From the NCBI GenBank assembly GCA_010015655.1, contig ML976681.1, positions 542,306 to 606,305 of the forward strand: a stretch of DNA of 64,000 bases, written 5' to 3'. How positions within the stretch are numbered: the stretch's first letter is position 1; the number at the start of each line of letters is the position of its first letter. A model generated the notes under the pieces. That model saw only the letters and a list, made by a program, of their open reading frames with translations, was not told where the DNA came from and made no database searches. The DNA is from Bimuria novae-zelandiae CBS 107.79 (Eukaryota; Ascomycota; Dothideomycetes; Pleosporales; Didymosphaeriaceae). Shown piece by piece: positions 1-11,086 of this stretch. The position numbers and the translations under genes are program-made.

Positions 1-1
1 T

Positions 2-379
2 ACTCAGGTTGAGCAGCAGGCTAGGCTTATACGTGATCGTCTGCAGCGACAGTCTCAGAGCCCTACAAGTCAAGCTATCGCGCAGCTTGTGAAAGGCTGT
101 CAGCTTGCAATGAACTCAGCAACGATCTTAGCAGAGGAAAATAGAAGGCTACGAGCAGCTAACTATCGCTGTAGACAAAGGCAGGACAGGCGCAGACAAT
201 ATATTGCCTCTAGAGGGGCTCTACAGGCTGAGGAAGGTCGAAGGCTGGCTGCAGAGGCTGAAAGGGTGCTCCAGCAGGTAGAGCAGGAGGACCGTGCAGG
301 ACGATCACGAGCACCACCTACATGCAGCAACTGCCATGAGCAAGGCCACAGAAGGACTCAGTGTACCCAGAGATCGTAG
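2..379 (+). pseudogene. C-terminal tail of a pogo/Fot1-type DDE transposase (remnant, truncated by window start)
   Basis: The frame is open from base 2 to the stop at 377-379, with no true start in view, so this is the 3' end of a longer gene or a fragment. The visible 125 residues are Arg/Gln/Glu-rich and strongly helical, and end in a zinc-knuckle-like CSNCHEQGHRRTQC (C-x2-C-x4-H-x4-C). Fungal Tc1/mariner-pogo (DDE_1) transposases commonly end with such a basic coiled region and CCHC knuckle after the catalytic domain; that family knowledge is the basis of the call. The DDE catalytic core would lie to the left of the window. Whether the element is intact cannot be seen here. Another nucleic-acid-binding protein with a CCHC tail is possible. 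Confidence 0.6.
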
Positions 380-698
380 CTATCATATGAATCTATCTAT
401 AGAAAATTTGACCATCACGTTGTTGAGCTATTGTGTAGGAAGCTGCGTCGATTTGGTGGGGTGCGCAGGTTACTGATCCGCGCAGGTTACTGATCCGACA
501 CGTTATTGCGATTTTTAATTACCTTCTCCGGTACAAAATCGTCCTCTGGCATAATAAGCATTACTTGCGTTGGCTACCAGCGCTAACAAACTGGATGTAC
601 ACTAAAAGTTCTCGAACAAGGTGTATCGAGGAATAATCGCAAGAACGAAGGAATATCGAAATAAACACTTTGCACACCGGCAGTCGTTCGTTGTACGT
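380..698. other. Gene-free spacer
   Basis: Apart from the 17-bp tandem duplication, this stretch between the transposase remnant and the next gene holds no convincing coding or RNA feature. The missing 3' end and terminal inverted repeat of the transposon would be expected here, but none can be recognised without the 5' end. Confidence 0.5.
464..497. repeat. 17-bp perfect tandem duplication
   Basis: The 17-mer gcgcaggttactgatcc occurs at 464-480 and again immediately at 481-497. It lies just downstream of the transposase remnant and may be an excision or insertion scar, or a slippage product. Confidence 0.8.
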
Positions 699-1544
699 TC
701 ATGCTGGGAACGCTAATCTCGCTCCTTTCTTACCCACCCACTCGTTCAAACCGTGGTCGGCATGGGCCCAGTAATCCCTCGTCTTCTTGTACAACGCCAT
801 CCTCTCTGCGAAGCTGGATACAGTGAGGATCTCTCTGAAGCCTAATGGCCGCTCGTCGACTGGTACATCATCAAAACCGATAGCTGTGCCTGAGTCCGCG
901 CGCTTCGGTCGAACAAGAGGTGGTTGTTTCTTTGGGGGCGCTCGAGGTGGAAGATCTAAGTGTCCTCGAGTTGCGGACGGCGGCGGCGGTGGAGGTAGAG
1001 CTTGATATGTGTAGGGTTTGGTTGTTCGCACGGAAGATATGGAGGGTTGAGCTTTGAGTATCGGCATGTCCTTACTCGGTGGGGTAGGCGCATTGTTACT
1101 CGAAGCTTCTTCATCCTCGCGAGGAGCTTCCACGACTGGCGATTCGTGGTTTGTGTTTTGCCGGGATCTTGACGTGCTCGTTTTCTTCCTCAAACTGTTG
1201 ACCAGCATCTCGCCGTGTGAATGTCCGTCCGGTGACTCAGTCACCTTTTGTTTAGGTTCTCGTCGATCCGGAGAGTTGGAGTCGGATCTTCCACGCAATC
1301 GCGATATCGAAGTCTTCAGATTCAAGCTCGGTCGACCCAGCGATGTCGCAATAGTGTTTGATCTCCGAGGGACTTCAATGTTGCCTTGAGCAACAAACGT
1401 GTGTGACGGTGCCGTATCTGGTTCTAAAGCGGTAGAAGATCGTTCGATGCCCGCGATAGGTATTGTGACCCCAGGGATACTCACCCCACCAACATGACGT
1501 GCGTCGAAGGGGGCTGAGATAGTCAATGGCTTTGGTTTAGTCAT
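699..1544 (-). CDS. Hypothetical protein with CRIB-like N-terminal motif and proline-rich middle
   Basis: Single-exon frame of 281 residues starting at an ATG (1544-1542). Residues about 9-21 read ISAPFDARHVGGV, close to the CRIB consensus I-S-x-P-x(2-4)-F-x-H-x2-H-V-G that binds Cdc42/Rac GTPases, though the second histidine is replaced by glycine. The middle is Ser/Arg/Pro-rich, with a run of seven prolines near residue 183 and a second Pro-rich block before residue 215, suggesting SH3 or WW partners. The last 45 residues (GFREILTVSSFAERMALYKK onward) are compact and Trp/Tyr-containing and look like a conserved terminal segment. This could be a small Cdc42/Rac effector in polarity control, but that role is inference from one degenerate motif. 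No signal peptide or membrane segment is visible. Confidence 0.6.
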   Translation of the reverse strand: MTKPKPLTISAPFDARHVGGVSIPGVTIPIAGIERSSTALEPDTAPSHTFVAQGNIEVPRRSNTIATSLGRPSLNLKTSISRLRGRSDSNSPDRREPKQKVTESPDGHSHGEMLVNSLRKKTSTSRSRQNTNHESPVVEAPREDEEASSNNAPTPPSKDMPILKAQPSISSVRTTKPYTYQALPPPPPPSATRGHLDLPPRAPPKKQPPLVRPKRADSGTAIGFDDVPVDERPLGFREILTVSSFAERMALYKKTRDYWAHADHGLNEWVGKKGARLAFPA

Positions 1545-3415
1545 GGCCTCTGTTCACCGCCACGAGGAGTGAAAAAGAGTGCAGTGTTAGGTAGGACAAC
1601 AGACCTAACCAGGTAAAAGCAGTGCGTTTCGACCGGATTAGATCGCCCTGACACAGACAAAGCAAACTGTAGAATGAGATTGGTGAAGGTTCAGCAGCAA
1701 AATGCGTTATCGACGAGTAGCTGGTGTAATTAAAGGGGTCCACGAGAGTATCGTGATGCGATGTCTCTCGCCTTGGAGTTGGGAACATGGGAGACAGGAA
1801 GCGGTCGGAGTCGGGATGGTGCATGGAGCTGCATGGATCAAACTAGGGGTACTTAGGCCCTAAGACACGGGTTATGTGATTGACGCTGCAGAGTCTAGCC
1901 CATACTACGAGCAAAAGGACGTGAGACGTGTAGCGTCGTGAAGGTCCCAGATGCATTTGTGGGTAATATTGGACCGTGCTTCAGATCTAACTGTGTGAGG
2001 TAATGCGAGGGAACGGGTACATGAAGGGTTTAGTCTTGTTAGAAGTTCCATAAAGCGGGCTATTATCACATCGTAGTTATACCTAGGTACCGTCCCAGTG
2101 AAACGGGAACAAGAATCGGACCGTGAGCGATCCGGAGATATTTACCAGGCGAGAAGGGCTCCTGCTCAAGCACCTCAAAATATACCGGAGTGAAGAACGC
2201 AAACTGTCTTGCATTAGACCTACGTCAACCTTTATGCATTCCGAAGCCTCAGTGTGAGAAAGCTCTACAACCACATGCCTAGTGCATGGTCACTTCAGAA
2301 TTTAGTGATACTTTGGTCAAGGACCCTAAAATACGAGGCCGATGAGATCCGTACTGGTGCCGGACCAGAAGAGAAAGGCACAGAGAAGCACGGCTGCTGT
2401 GGATCGCCATCATGCAGTTAAGCGCCTGCGAGTAACCTGGGACGAGACCTGAATGATACTCTTCGGTAAGCATTGGGCTCATTAAACTTCAAACCGGACA
2501 ACAGAGATGCAGGTCATCCTTTTGATAGCCCATAAAGGAGAGCCTTCATGCTGTGTGATGCTTGTGAACAGTAACTGTCTTGTGCAGAGACATACCTTGA
2601 TCAAACCCAAAATTGAAAGGCAGCTCCTTCGTGCAGAGAGAGTACCGTCATGATGGAATGGAAATGGAAACGGAGACGAGCGTGTTTTCGCGACGTTTGA
2701 TTTCCAGAAGTCCTGTAGCCGAGCCTTCGTCACCCGTCCACGTGGAAACGTAAGAACATCTAGAGAAAGCTGCGACGACATTGACGGCGAGAACGCCAAA
2801 TGTACAATAGTAGCGCTCCATATAGCTTAGGTTCAGGCATTAACTGGGGTTCTTCGACAGACATGAGGCAAATGCTGTCTCCAAGCTTTCGGCGACGTTT
2901 GGGGTGCGGGACGAAAGGCTTGGCACTCTTTCCACCAATCATCATTCACTGGTTCAAGCACCCCGGGCCAGAACCGGGAAAACTTGATCGTAAGAAAGGG
3001 TGTTCACGCTAGCACACAACATCGCGCCAGGCCATCCAACTGTCGATCGGATGTTTGTGGTGAACGCTCGTGCCAAGGGGCTTCCTTATGCGACGGATTA
3101 ATGTTTTATGGCCCTCCAGGCGACGACGTAGCTGTGAACACAGGCGCCGTGGTGGCTGTTGAGTTATGTCAGGCCGAGAACAGCATGGCGCCAACATGAT
3201 TTTGCCTGTATATAAGAACAATGCAGAACCGCTGCCTGACTTTCCTCACCATCAAGCATCCAAAAGTCTGTCGTTTTATCGTCTGTTCCTTCACTTCTAT
3301 CGTTCCTGGAGAACCAATCTCGGCCGGTCCTTTTCGATACTTTATATCTTTGTACCCTTTCACATTCATTTAAACATCGAGATAACGATCTGACGGGACT
3401 CTCTACAATACCAAC
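1545..3415. other. 1.9-kb spacer with short diverged repeat
   Basis: No convincing gene. A short stretch around 2083-2125 and another around 2645-2690 look like diverged copies of each other (minus-strand translations FLFPFHWDGT and FPFPFHHDGT), suggesting decayed duplicated or mobile DNA. The right end (about 3200-3415) is the promoter and 5' UTR of the secreted-protein gene that follows, with a TATA-like gtatataag at 3209. Confidence 0.4.
3209..3217 (+). promoter_or_regulatory. TATA-like box upstream of secreted repeat protein
   Basis: gtatataag lies about 200 bp before the ATG at 3416 and is followed by CT-rich sequence, as is common in strongly expressed fungal genes. A second AT-rich tttatatctt near 3341 is closer to the start and could be used instead. 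Confidence 0.35.
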
Positions 3416-4740
3416 ATGAAGCAAACAATCCTCGTCCTCTCCCTCGCCGGTGCTGTACTTGGCCGCCCCGGCGTGAACAGGTACAGCTTTGCGAAGCGCG
3501 AGGTTCCTCAAGAGCATGCTCACAGGAACGTTAACCTCAAGGTGGCCGCGAGTCTTGCCCTCGACAACCCGGACAACATTCAAGATCCTGTTTTCGGTCT
3601 TCTTGGTGCGAAGGCCGCGGCTACAGGAGCTGGCAAAATCGCTGATGCCGGTAAGTCGTTAAAGTGGCAGCATGGCATACATCAACAGCGCTGATCCCTC
3701 CAGACTGTCTTCAGCAAGCTACTGCTGATCAGGCTTTCACCAATGCTAAGGCGGCTGGTGATGTAGATGGCATGACCTTTGCCCTGATCTACCGTGCCTT
3801 GGAGCGTAACACTGGATCCGTCGGTCTGGAGTCCGTCCCATGCACGTCCATCCAGGCCGTGAACCCTGAAATTGCTGCCCTCCAACAGCATCAGGATCCT
3901 GCTGCGGATGGCGCTGCCGAGCTCAACAAGCAGATCGCTCAAGAGCTGGCCGCACAGATTGGTGCCATTGGCGGCGACCCAACACTCGCCAACGAGGCTA
4001 GCACCTTCGCCCCCGGCCAGATCGGTGATCAAACTGCTGCTGGTAACACCTGCGACGACGATCAAGATAATGCGGGTTGCATCAACACTCTCGGTCTTCG
4101 TGTCGACGACTTGACTGAGGAGGAGGCTCTGGCTGCTGCTCAAGGTGGTGGAGCTGGAGCTGCTGCCGGAGCTGGAAAGGGTGCTACTGGAGCCGGAAAC
4201 GTTGCTGCTGGGAATGCTACCGCCAATGCAGGAGCTGGGAACGCCCAATGCAGTGCCCAGAACGCTGGTAATGCCAACGCTGGCAGTGCCCAAAACGCTG
4301 GAAATGCCAACGCTGGGAAAGCCAAAGACAATGCTGGGAAAGCCAAAGACAATGCTGGAAATGCCAATGCTAACGCTGGAAACGGCAATGCTGGAAACGG
4401 CAATGCTAACGCTGGAAACGCCAACGCCAACGCCGGGAACGCAGCTGCAGGTGCCGCAGACTTCGGATCCTGCGCTGACCCGACCATTACCTTCTCTCAG
4501 GCTCCATCTGATGGTCGCCAGGAGGCTGCTTTCGAGGCCACTGACCTACAGAACTTCCCCCACGGCTCTGCCCTCGGCATCGGTGTCATCTCCGGCTTCA
4601 TCTGCGACCAGCTCGTCAACAAGTGCGACGCCAACCAGGCTGCTGTGGACCAGTGCGACCAAGCTGATGCTGCTGTTAAGGCTTCAGGCTTGACCGGCCA
4701 AGCCGCCGCCGACTCTTTCAACCAGGCTCTTGGTTTCTAG
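3416..4740 (+). CDS. Secreted Asn/Ala/Gly-repeat cell-surface-type protein
   Basis: Two exons, 3416-3650 and 3704-4740, joined over a 53-bp intron (gtaagt...ctccag) whose phase restores the codon GAC; the product is 423 residues. The N-terminus (MKQTILVLSLAGAVLGRP) is a clear secretion signal, followed by a possible KR processing site near residue 27. Residues about 60-225 form a conserved-looking domain with several cysteines. Residues about 235-340 are low-complexity repeats built on GNANA, NAG and KAKDNAG. A C-terminal domain of about 85 residues carries four Cys (GSCADP, ICDQLVNKCDANQ, DQCDQ). No GPI-anchor signal is evident at the very end. It looks like a structural or cell-wall-associated secreted protein; the biochemical role is unknown. 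Confidence 0.8.
4185..4450 (+). repeat. Degenerate in-frame repeats coding GNANA/KAKDNAG
   Basis: Short in-frame repeats of mostly 15-24 bp built on aacgctggaaatgcca-type units lie inside the secreted-protein gene. Two near-identical copies of the KAKDNAG unit occur at about 4318-4358. Such tracts expand and contract readily. Confidence 0.8.
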
Positions 4741-5714
4741 ACGTGTCTGGTGCGAGGGAGTCTTGTAGCATCTGCTGCGAGCAATACGGCATGTTGATCT
4801 CTCAGGGTCCATATTCTAGAGGCGAGTGTACGATTATGTTGACTGGGATGCTAAGCGCTCCCTGAGTTACGTATTTCCTGCACATATACCAATTTCAATT
4901 TCTTTACGACGAACCAAACAGTCAGGTTTTGCATTCGTGACATGTGCTACTACCTATGCTTTCGTGTGACGAGCTAGGCGACAGGTTATGGGCCTTCAAT
5001 TTCGGGTGATCACTGACCTGGCTCCAGTGAAGACGGCGCTACCTCCGTCTGTGGTACATTCACACATGAACTTGGAAGGTACGGTTCCGCAGTCAACGTA
5101 ATCAAATCTCACGTGCATTTGTAAATGCTTTGTTAATCCGGTGAGGCTTTGAAATAAGCGACCCTTAGTCCCCTTTCTGAATCTCACCTCTTTCCCTTTC
5201 GGTGGCGAGTTTAACACAACAAATTGTCAACGACGCTGGGCTGCAGCTCGCACCAAGCGCAATCAGGCACTTCGGAACGTAGTAGTTCCTGCATGCCGCT
5301 CGCAATGTTACACAAGCCCTATCATTTTGCCAGTTGGGGGTCGAAACTGGAGCACGTGAGTGCCAATGACAGCATCTGAAGAGGCACGGGACGGATCGTG
5401 AACGCACCCGTTGTTAGCGAATAGTTGTGATCAAATGGAAACACCTGTGCCCATATCCGAACCCAAGATATTACTCACAAGCTCAGAGAATGAATAATGC
5501 AGCTGGGTACAGATCGAGCAAATGAGGTACGCGTAGAAGGCGACATTGGCTACCTCAAACAAGAAAGAGGATGATTAATAGAGGAAAGACTCATCTACTT
5601 GAAGAAGCCCCCAGAGTATAAAGAAGACCATGATGTCGTCTCAAAATACTCCAGCACACCCAACTCCCCACACCAACCAACGATTCCAGATTAAGTTCAA
5701 CAAAAACCATCAAA
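4741..5714. other. Spacer and promoter of the isochorismatase-like gene
   Basis: No gene is supported. The left part is presumably 3' UTR of the secreted repeat protein. The right end carries a TATA-like gtataaag at about 5617, roughly 95 bp before the ATG at 5715, followed by a C/A-rich leader typical of fungal 5' UTRs. Confidence 0.45.
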
Positions 5715-6714
5715 ATGAGACCCAGCTCTCTCATCACCATCCTATCCCTCGCCTTCTCAGGTGCCTGCAACCCCAGCCTTCAGCCCAGAGTATCTAGCGA
5801 CTGGAATCCCTTCGAGCGTATCAGCCAAAACGACTCGGTCAGTCCTCTCACCTCTTTCCCCTTCACCTTATCATTGCTCAGCATGTCTAACACGCTCTTT
5901 TGCTAGGCTCTCCTCATTGTCGACCACCAGGTCGGGCTCTTCCAGCTGACGCGCGACTGGGACCAGACGCTCTTTTACCAGAACATGATCGCCCACGCCG
6001 CTCTTGGTACACTCTTCAATCTCCCAGTCGTCATCACGACGTCTGCGCAGACAGGGCCAAATGGACCGCTACCAAAAGAGATTCTGGATATGTATCCTGA
6101 TGTGACACCCGTGCTTCGCAATGGAGAAGTCGAGTGAGTTTATCCGCTCTCACAGTTCCTTGACGTGATGCTTCTATTTCATGGGGATTGATTGGCGGGC
6201 GGAGAGTGAGACTACGATTAGATAAGTGCTAATCGCTGGGAAAAAACAGTGCCTGGGACAGCCCCGAATTCCGCGCTGCCGTCCGCGCCACGGGCAAAAA
6301 GCAGCTCATCATCGCCGGCATCGTGACGGACGTGTGCACAACTTTCTTAGCGCTGTCTCTCCGGTCTGAAGGGTAATTCTCAAATTTCTCTTCCCAAGGA
6401 ACCTTTCTGCACCGGGTTTCTGACATGAGGCCAGGTACTCCGTCTACGCGAACATTGAAGCCAGCGGCACCACCACGCCTCTCATCCGCGACACCGCAAA
6501 CCTCCGCATGCAAGCGGCAGGCGTGCACCTTGTTTCGTTGTTTGCTGTTCTGGGTGATCTTATGCGCGACTGGAGGAATCCCTCGCCGGGCATCGAAGCC
6601 GTGGTGCCGTTCATCAACCGTTATCTTCCTGCTTATGGGCTGCTCGCGAGAGGCCATGCGAGTGCGATTTTGCAGAACGGCACTGTACTGCCTGGGATAG
6701 AACAATTCATCTAG
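5715..6714 (+). CDS. Secreted isochorismatase-family hydrolase
   Basis: Four exons, 5715-5837, 5907-6133, 6250-6372 and 6435-6714, all with GT...AG introns and matching phases, give 250 residues. The N-terminus (MRPSSLITILSLAFSGAC) is a probable signal peptide, unusual for this mostly cytosolic family. The isochorismatase fold is recognisable: LLIVDHQVGLF (catalytic Asp), VVITTSAQTG, a basic stretch KKQLIIAGIVTDVCTTFLAL (catalytic Lys region and nucleophile Cys in TDVC), then the YSVYANIEASGTT strand. This is the Asp-Lys-Cys triad of the cysteine hydrolase superfamily (YcaC-like or nicotinamidase-like). The substrate is unknown; related secreted enzymes in plant-associated fungi have been linked to salicylate-precursor removal, but that role is only a possibility here. 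Length fits the family plus a signal peptide. Confidence 0.88.
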
Positions 6715-6904
6715 ACAACACGCACAAGAGCGAGAGGGAGAAGCGGGAAGGTTATAATCTCGCAATGAGATGTGACAACACCGAAATTATGATGAAGGCT
6801 AGGTATGTGGGAGGAGGACAAAAATAGACAAACGAATGGGTATCTAAACAATGAACGAAGAGGAAGCACTCTTTCGTACAAGAAAATGAAACACCTGTCT
6901 TTCT
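6715..6904. other. Tail-to-tail spacer
   Basis: The 190 bp between the stop codons of the hydrolase (+) and the ABC transporter (-) hold only the two 3' UTRs; nothing else is seen. Confidence 0.6.
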
Positions 6905-9900
6905 CTATCGCAGCGTCGCCTCTTCGGTTGCTCCTGATGGCAGCGGCGTATCTTCCTTCAAGAACCGAGCGCCGCCGATGTTCTTCCAGGCCCGTCCGAT
7001 CCATCGTTCCTTCACGCACTTTAGAGTTACGTATGCGATCAATCTGTACACAATCGTGCAGATACCGAGTGCCATGATGTATATTTCAGGATCTTTGTCC
7101 AGCTTGTACAGCGCGAGGGCTTCTTCGCCCGTCGTGATAGGACACCGACCGTTGATCTTTTGGTACTCTTCGCAGGTGAACTTTACGCCGCGGAGTGTGT
7201 ACGGTGCCATGTTGCCCATAGCCCATTTGAGCGGTGAAAGGTGGTTGAAGGCCTGCAGGAAACCGGGGATGTTGAGGGACATGACGCCACCTGTTATATG
7301 TCAGGACTCACTCTGGAACATACACGGAAGGAAAGAACTTACTCATGATCTGCGCAACGCTCAAGAACACACTCATGCAGTTGACGCTGAATCCTGTATG
7401 CGTGAAGAGGCTGTTGAATGTGATACCGAGCGATTCACCACAGCTAACGATGCAGAAAGCGTTGTACGTGATGATGAAGAAGGTGGGCGCATCACGTTCG
7501 AGACCACACGCGAGGACAGCGAGAACTGAGAAGAGAATGCAGCTTAAAATTTCAAACGGAACCTCCAGGAAGGTGTAGGTCAAGAAGAAGGCTTCGACGT
7601 TGTACACGCGGTCGGCGTAGTCGCGGTAGAAGACGTCTCGCTCGAGTGGGTAGACGGCAATATTATTGAGCACTGTCAATATGGTCAGCAATCTAGGAGC
7701 GTGTCAGGAATGCAGAACGCAAGACTTACTGCCAACGAAGTACAACGGAGCAATCTCAACAAGAAAGCCGAGCCGATTCTGAATAGCGTAGTAGTCGTTC
7801 TTCAACGGTGCAAAGAACAAGGCCAGGACTATAGCTAAGCCGGCGACTTGTCCAATACGGGCAGCTAAAAGATCTGGTTGCCTGAAGAAGTTCTTGGTCG
7901 CTCTTCGGATTAAGATGCTAAAAGCCGTCGCAAAGGAGGCAGGCGCTCTCGCCAGGCTCCCCAGTTCGGCTGGTGTAGTGATCGAGCCTGTTCGAACAGC
8001 CGGAAACATGTCTGGTGACCATGACTCAATCAAGCTGCGCACTTTGGCTCGGCTGGCTTCCTCACGCGACTCATTTTGTAGATCGACGGTGATCAGGTCC
8101 AATGCAAAATCAGCAGGGTTGATGTGTCGAGGGCATTGGTATCCTTGCTTCGCGAAGTGTGGTAGCATTCCGGGTGCTGGCCCGGCGTAGACAGGGTAAC
8201 CGCCTCGGGCGAGCAGAAGGATGTTGCCGAAGTGTGCGAAAAGATCTGAACGTGGTTGATGAATCGTCACAATGAGCGTGCGGCCCTCGTTGGCAAGACC
8301 TCGAAGGACGTCCATGATGGAGAGCGCTGTGAACGCGTCCAGGCCCGACAATGGCTCGTCGAGCAGCAGGATACGAGGCTCGGTGAGAATTTGAACAGCG
8401 ATGGTGACACGACGCTTCTCGCCTCCACTTATTCCCTTAATGAGATCGTTGCCAATGAGATTGTCTGCGCAGTCTTTCAGTCCCATCTTAAGAAGGACAT
8501 CTTCGGCTTTTTGCATCTTCTCTTGTTTGCTCATCCACTTCGGTAGGCGCAGGCCAGCAGCGTACCGCAGAGTTTCACGTACAGTGAGCGAAGCGAGAAG
8601 TGCGTCATCATCTTGCGTAACAAAAGAGCAGATGGCATGTACCACGTCTTCCGACGGAGAAAGGCCATTGAAGGTCATGTTGCCGTACTTTTTATACCTC
8701 GTCGTCAAGTCGTCCCGCAGTCGTCCCGCCATTGTATTCAGTAACGTCGTTTTGCCCGAACCTGATGGACCCATTATGACGTTCATCGTGCCCGGCTCAA
8801 ATTCGGCGGTGAGTGGGTTGAGAATGGCCTTCGTTACTTTCTTCCTCAAGGAACGCTTCTCTATGTCTAGCCCATAACAATCTAGACGAATAGTGACCGT
8901 GCGTACTTCGTCCCGCGAGCGAGTAACCATTTTTTCTTTCCCAGCGGAGGCGTCTACGTTGGAGGGCCTTGCTCTGGCCATGGCAAGTTCAGCGTTCCAG
9001 AACTTGAGCAAAACGTAAGCACCGATGTAGAAAGCGATACCGAAGCCAAGAAGCGCGAGAATGGGCCGCCAGATCCAGTTATCCGGCATACCTAACGAAT
9101 CCATGATGAAGTCACCTCGGTACTCCAAGCAAGCTGGGTTAGATGGACCGCCTTCAAGCGGACAGTCATAGAACTGTCCTGTGAATTCATTGGCAGCCAG
9201 TGCTCCGAAAGCGTAGAAAACGTAGGCGGTCCATTTCGTCCAGCGTACATAGATCGGTATAGTATTCGCCTGGATGAAATAACCGCATGCCATTGACTGT
9301 AGCGTGTATGCCAAGTTCGCGACTAAGCTTGCCTATCGAATGTCAGTCAATGTTGCAACGCAATACTGTTTTAAACTTACGCCTGCGAAGTTTCTCGACA
9401 CGGCTACGCACACCATTGCAAAGCAGACAGCAATATATTGCTCGAGCAAGATGATACTGAAGAAGGTGAGGAACACTTCGCCGTCTTTTCGGAAGCCGGC
9501 CATGAAGTAGAAGATGAGCGAGAAGATCAACGGCACCGGGATATCTTCGATCAGTAGCCGAGCCAGCCTTCTCGATATGAGGAAAGCTGGGATGCCGACT
9601 ACACCTTGTCGTGACTCTTCGTCGAAAACATGTATGTCGATGGTCAGACGATAAGTCTCGTAGAGCAAGATCAGATAGCCTTGCATGGCCGAGGCGATGT
9701 ATAGTGCTCCTTGACGAGACCGGATGCCTGAGAGGGAGCCATCAATCTTGAGGAAAATCCAGCCTATAATGATAGCCATCAGGATGGCTTCCACCAAACT
9801 GCCAAACATGCCCATCGGATCGCGCAATGTGACTATCCACGTCCGTGCAGTCAGCACACGAATCTGCTGGAGAGGAGAGATATGTCTTGCGTGGGACCCA

Positions 9901-11086
9901 TTCTGCGTGTGCTGAACTGCGATTGCCTGCTCCTTCGATTCGTTCTCATTTAGCAATTTTGACGAATGTTCTCTCCACGCTTCGGTGATGTGGTTGACAC
10001 GAACTTGCGCTTCGGCCTCCGCTTCCTCGCTCCTGTTATCGACGCTTACAATATCGATGAGATATTCGGCAGGGTTCGTGAATGGCGGCATCTCGTGTCC
10101 CAAGTTTTGGAAGTACGGCAGACATTCGTCGGCACTGCCTGCATACGCGGGTTTGCTCTTCGTCAAAAGGATAATGTTATCGAACAGACCCCAGATTTCC
10201 GACCGAGGTTGATGGATGGTGACGATGATGGTCCTCCCCTTCCTGGCGAGGTTCTGTAGAGTTTTAATGATTTGATAGGCACTCGTTGAATCAAGGCCAG
10301 TTGTCGGTTCATCTAGCCACAGGAGGCTTGGGTTCGATAACAACTGCATACGTTAGCAACAATTTGGTGTTCGGCTTTGCGTTTCCGTTTTACCTGCACA
10401 CCAATACTGACACGCCGCTTCTCTCCGCCACTACAGCCACGATGCTCGTGGTTTCCAATCCGCGTATTCGCGGCCTCCTTCAAACTGAGCTCCATTATCA
10501 CCTCTTCGACGAGTTGCTTCTTCTCTTCTTGGCTAATCGACGAAGGCAAGCGAAGTTGAGCCGCGTATGTCAACGTCTCCCGGACCGTCAGAGTAGGCAA
10601 CAGTATATCTTGTTGTATGACGAAACCAGACTGGATGTGCGAGGTGCTTTCGCTCCCGTTGAACAGAGTCCGCCCAGCAACTGACAGTCGACTACCCTTC
10701 ATTCGCCCACTCATCTGGTTCAGCAACGAAGTCTTTCCACTTCCACTTCCGCCAATGATGGCTGTCAAAGTCCCACTCTTGCATTCCGCCGAGATATCGT
10801 CCAGGATCTTCTTCGAGTGAACGCCATCTTGCCTCCGTGCATCCTTCTTGAGAAGCTTTGCAAAAACGTTTGGCGACTCATCTACCGACACTGATAGATG
10901 CTCCAACCGAACGGACACGGGGTCGACTTCGCGCAACGAAATCGCTGTCTCGACGTGGGAAGTTGTGGAGGGGTTCGTCCGTATTCGCCGTACTTTGTCG
11001 CCTTGCCCCGCTGAAGCCACTTCAATGCTTTCCCTCAGCGCGGGTGGCGCACTGTGGCGCTTTTCGTTCTCCATCGATTTTGACAT
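6905..11086 (-). CDS. Full-size ABCG transporter (NBD-TMD-NBD-TMD, YOL075C-like)
   Basis: Five exons (11086-10394, 10343-9381, 9332-7730, 7672-7343, 7290-6905), introns 48-57 bp, phases all consistent; 1,324 residues. A GTG lies just before the chosen ATG at 11086. Nucleotide-binding domain 1 has Walker A GGSGSGKTS (about 112), signature GCSGGEKRRVSIGVQ, Walker B LLWLDEPTTGLD and switch IIVTIHQPRS. Domain 2 has GPSGSGKTT (about 740), ISGGEKRRVTIAVQ, ILLLDEPLSGLD and LIVTIHQPRSD. Both sites are therefore canonical, unlike many PDR pumps with one degenerate site. Each is followed by an ABC-2 membrane domain. The order and length match the fused White-type ABCG group of yeast YOL075C rather than Pdr5. 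Substrate is unknown; plasma-membrane or vacuolar efflux is inferred. Intron 3 uses the acceptor at 7673, since the earlier AG would give a stop. Confidence 0.93.

Noticed and set aside
4140..4487. Long minus-strand frame of Ala/Pro/Leu repeats
   Set aside because: It is the antisense shadow of the Asn/Ala/Gly repeats of the secreted protein.
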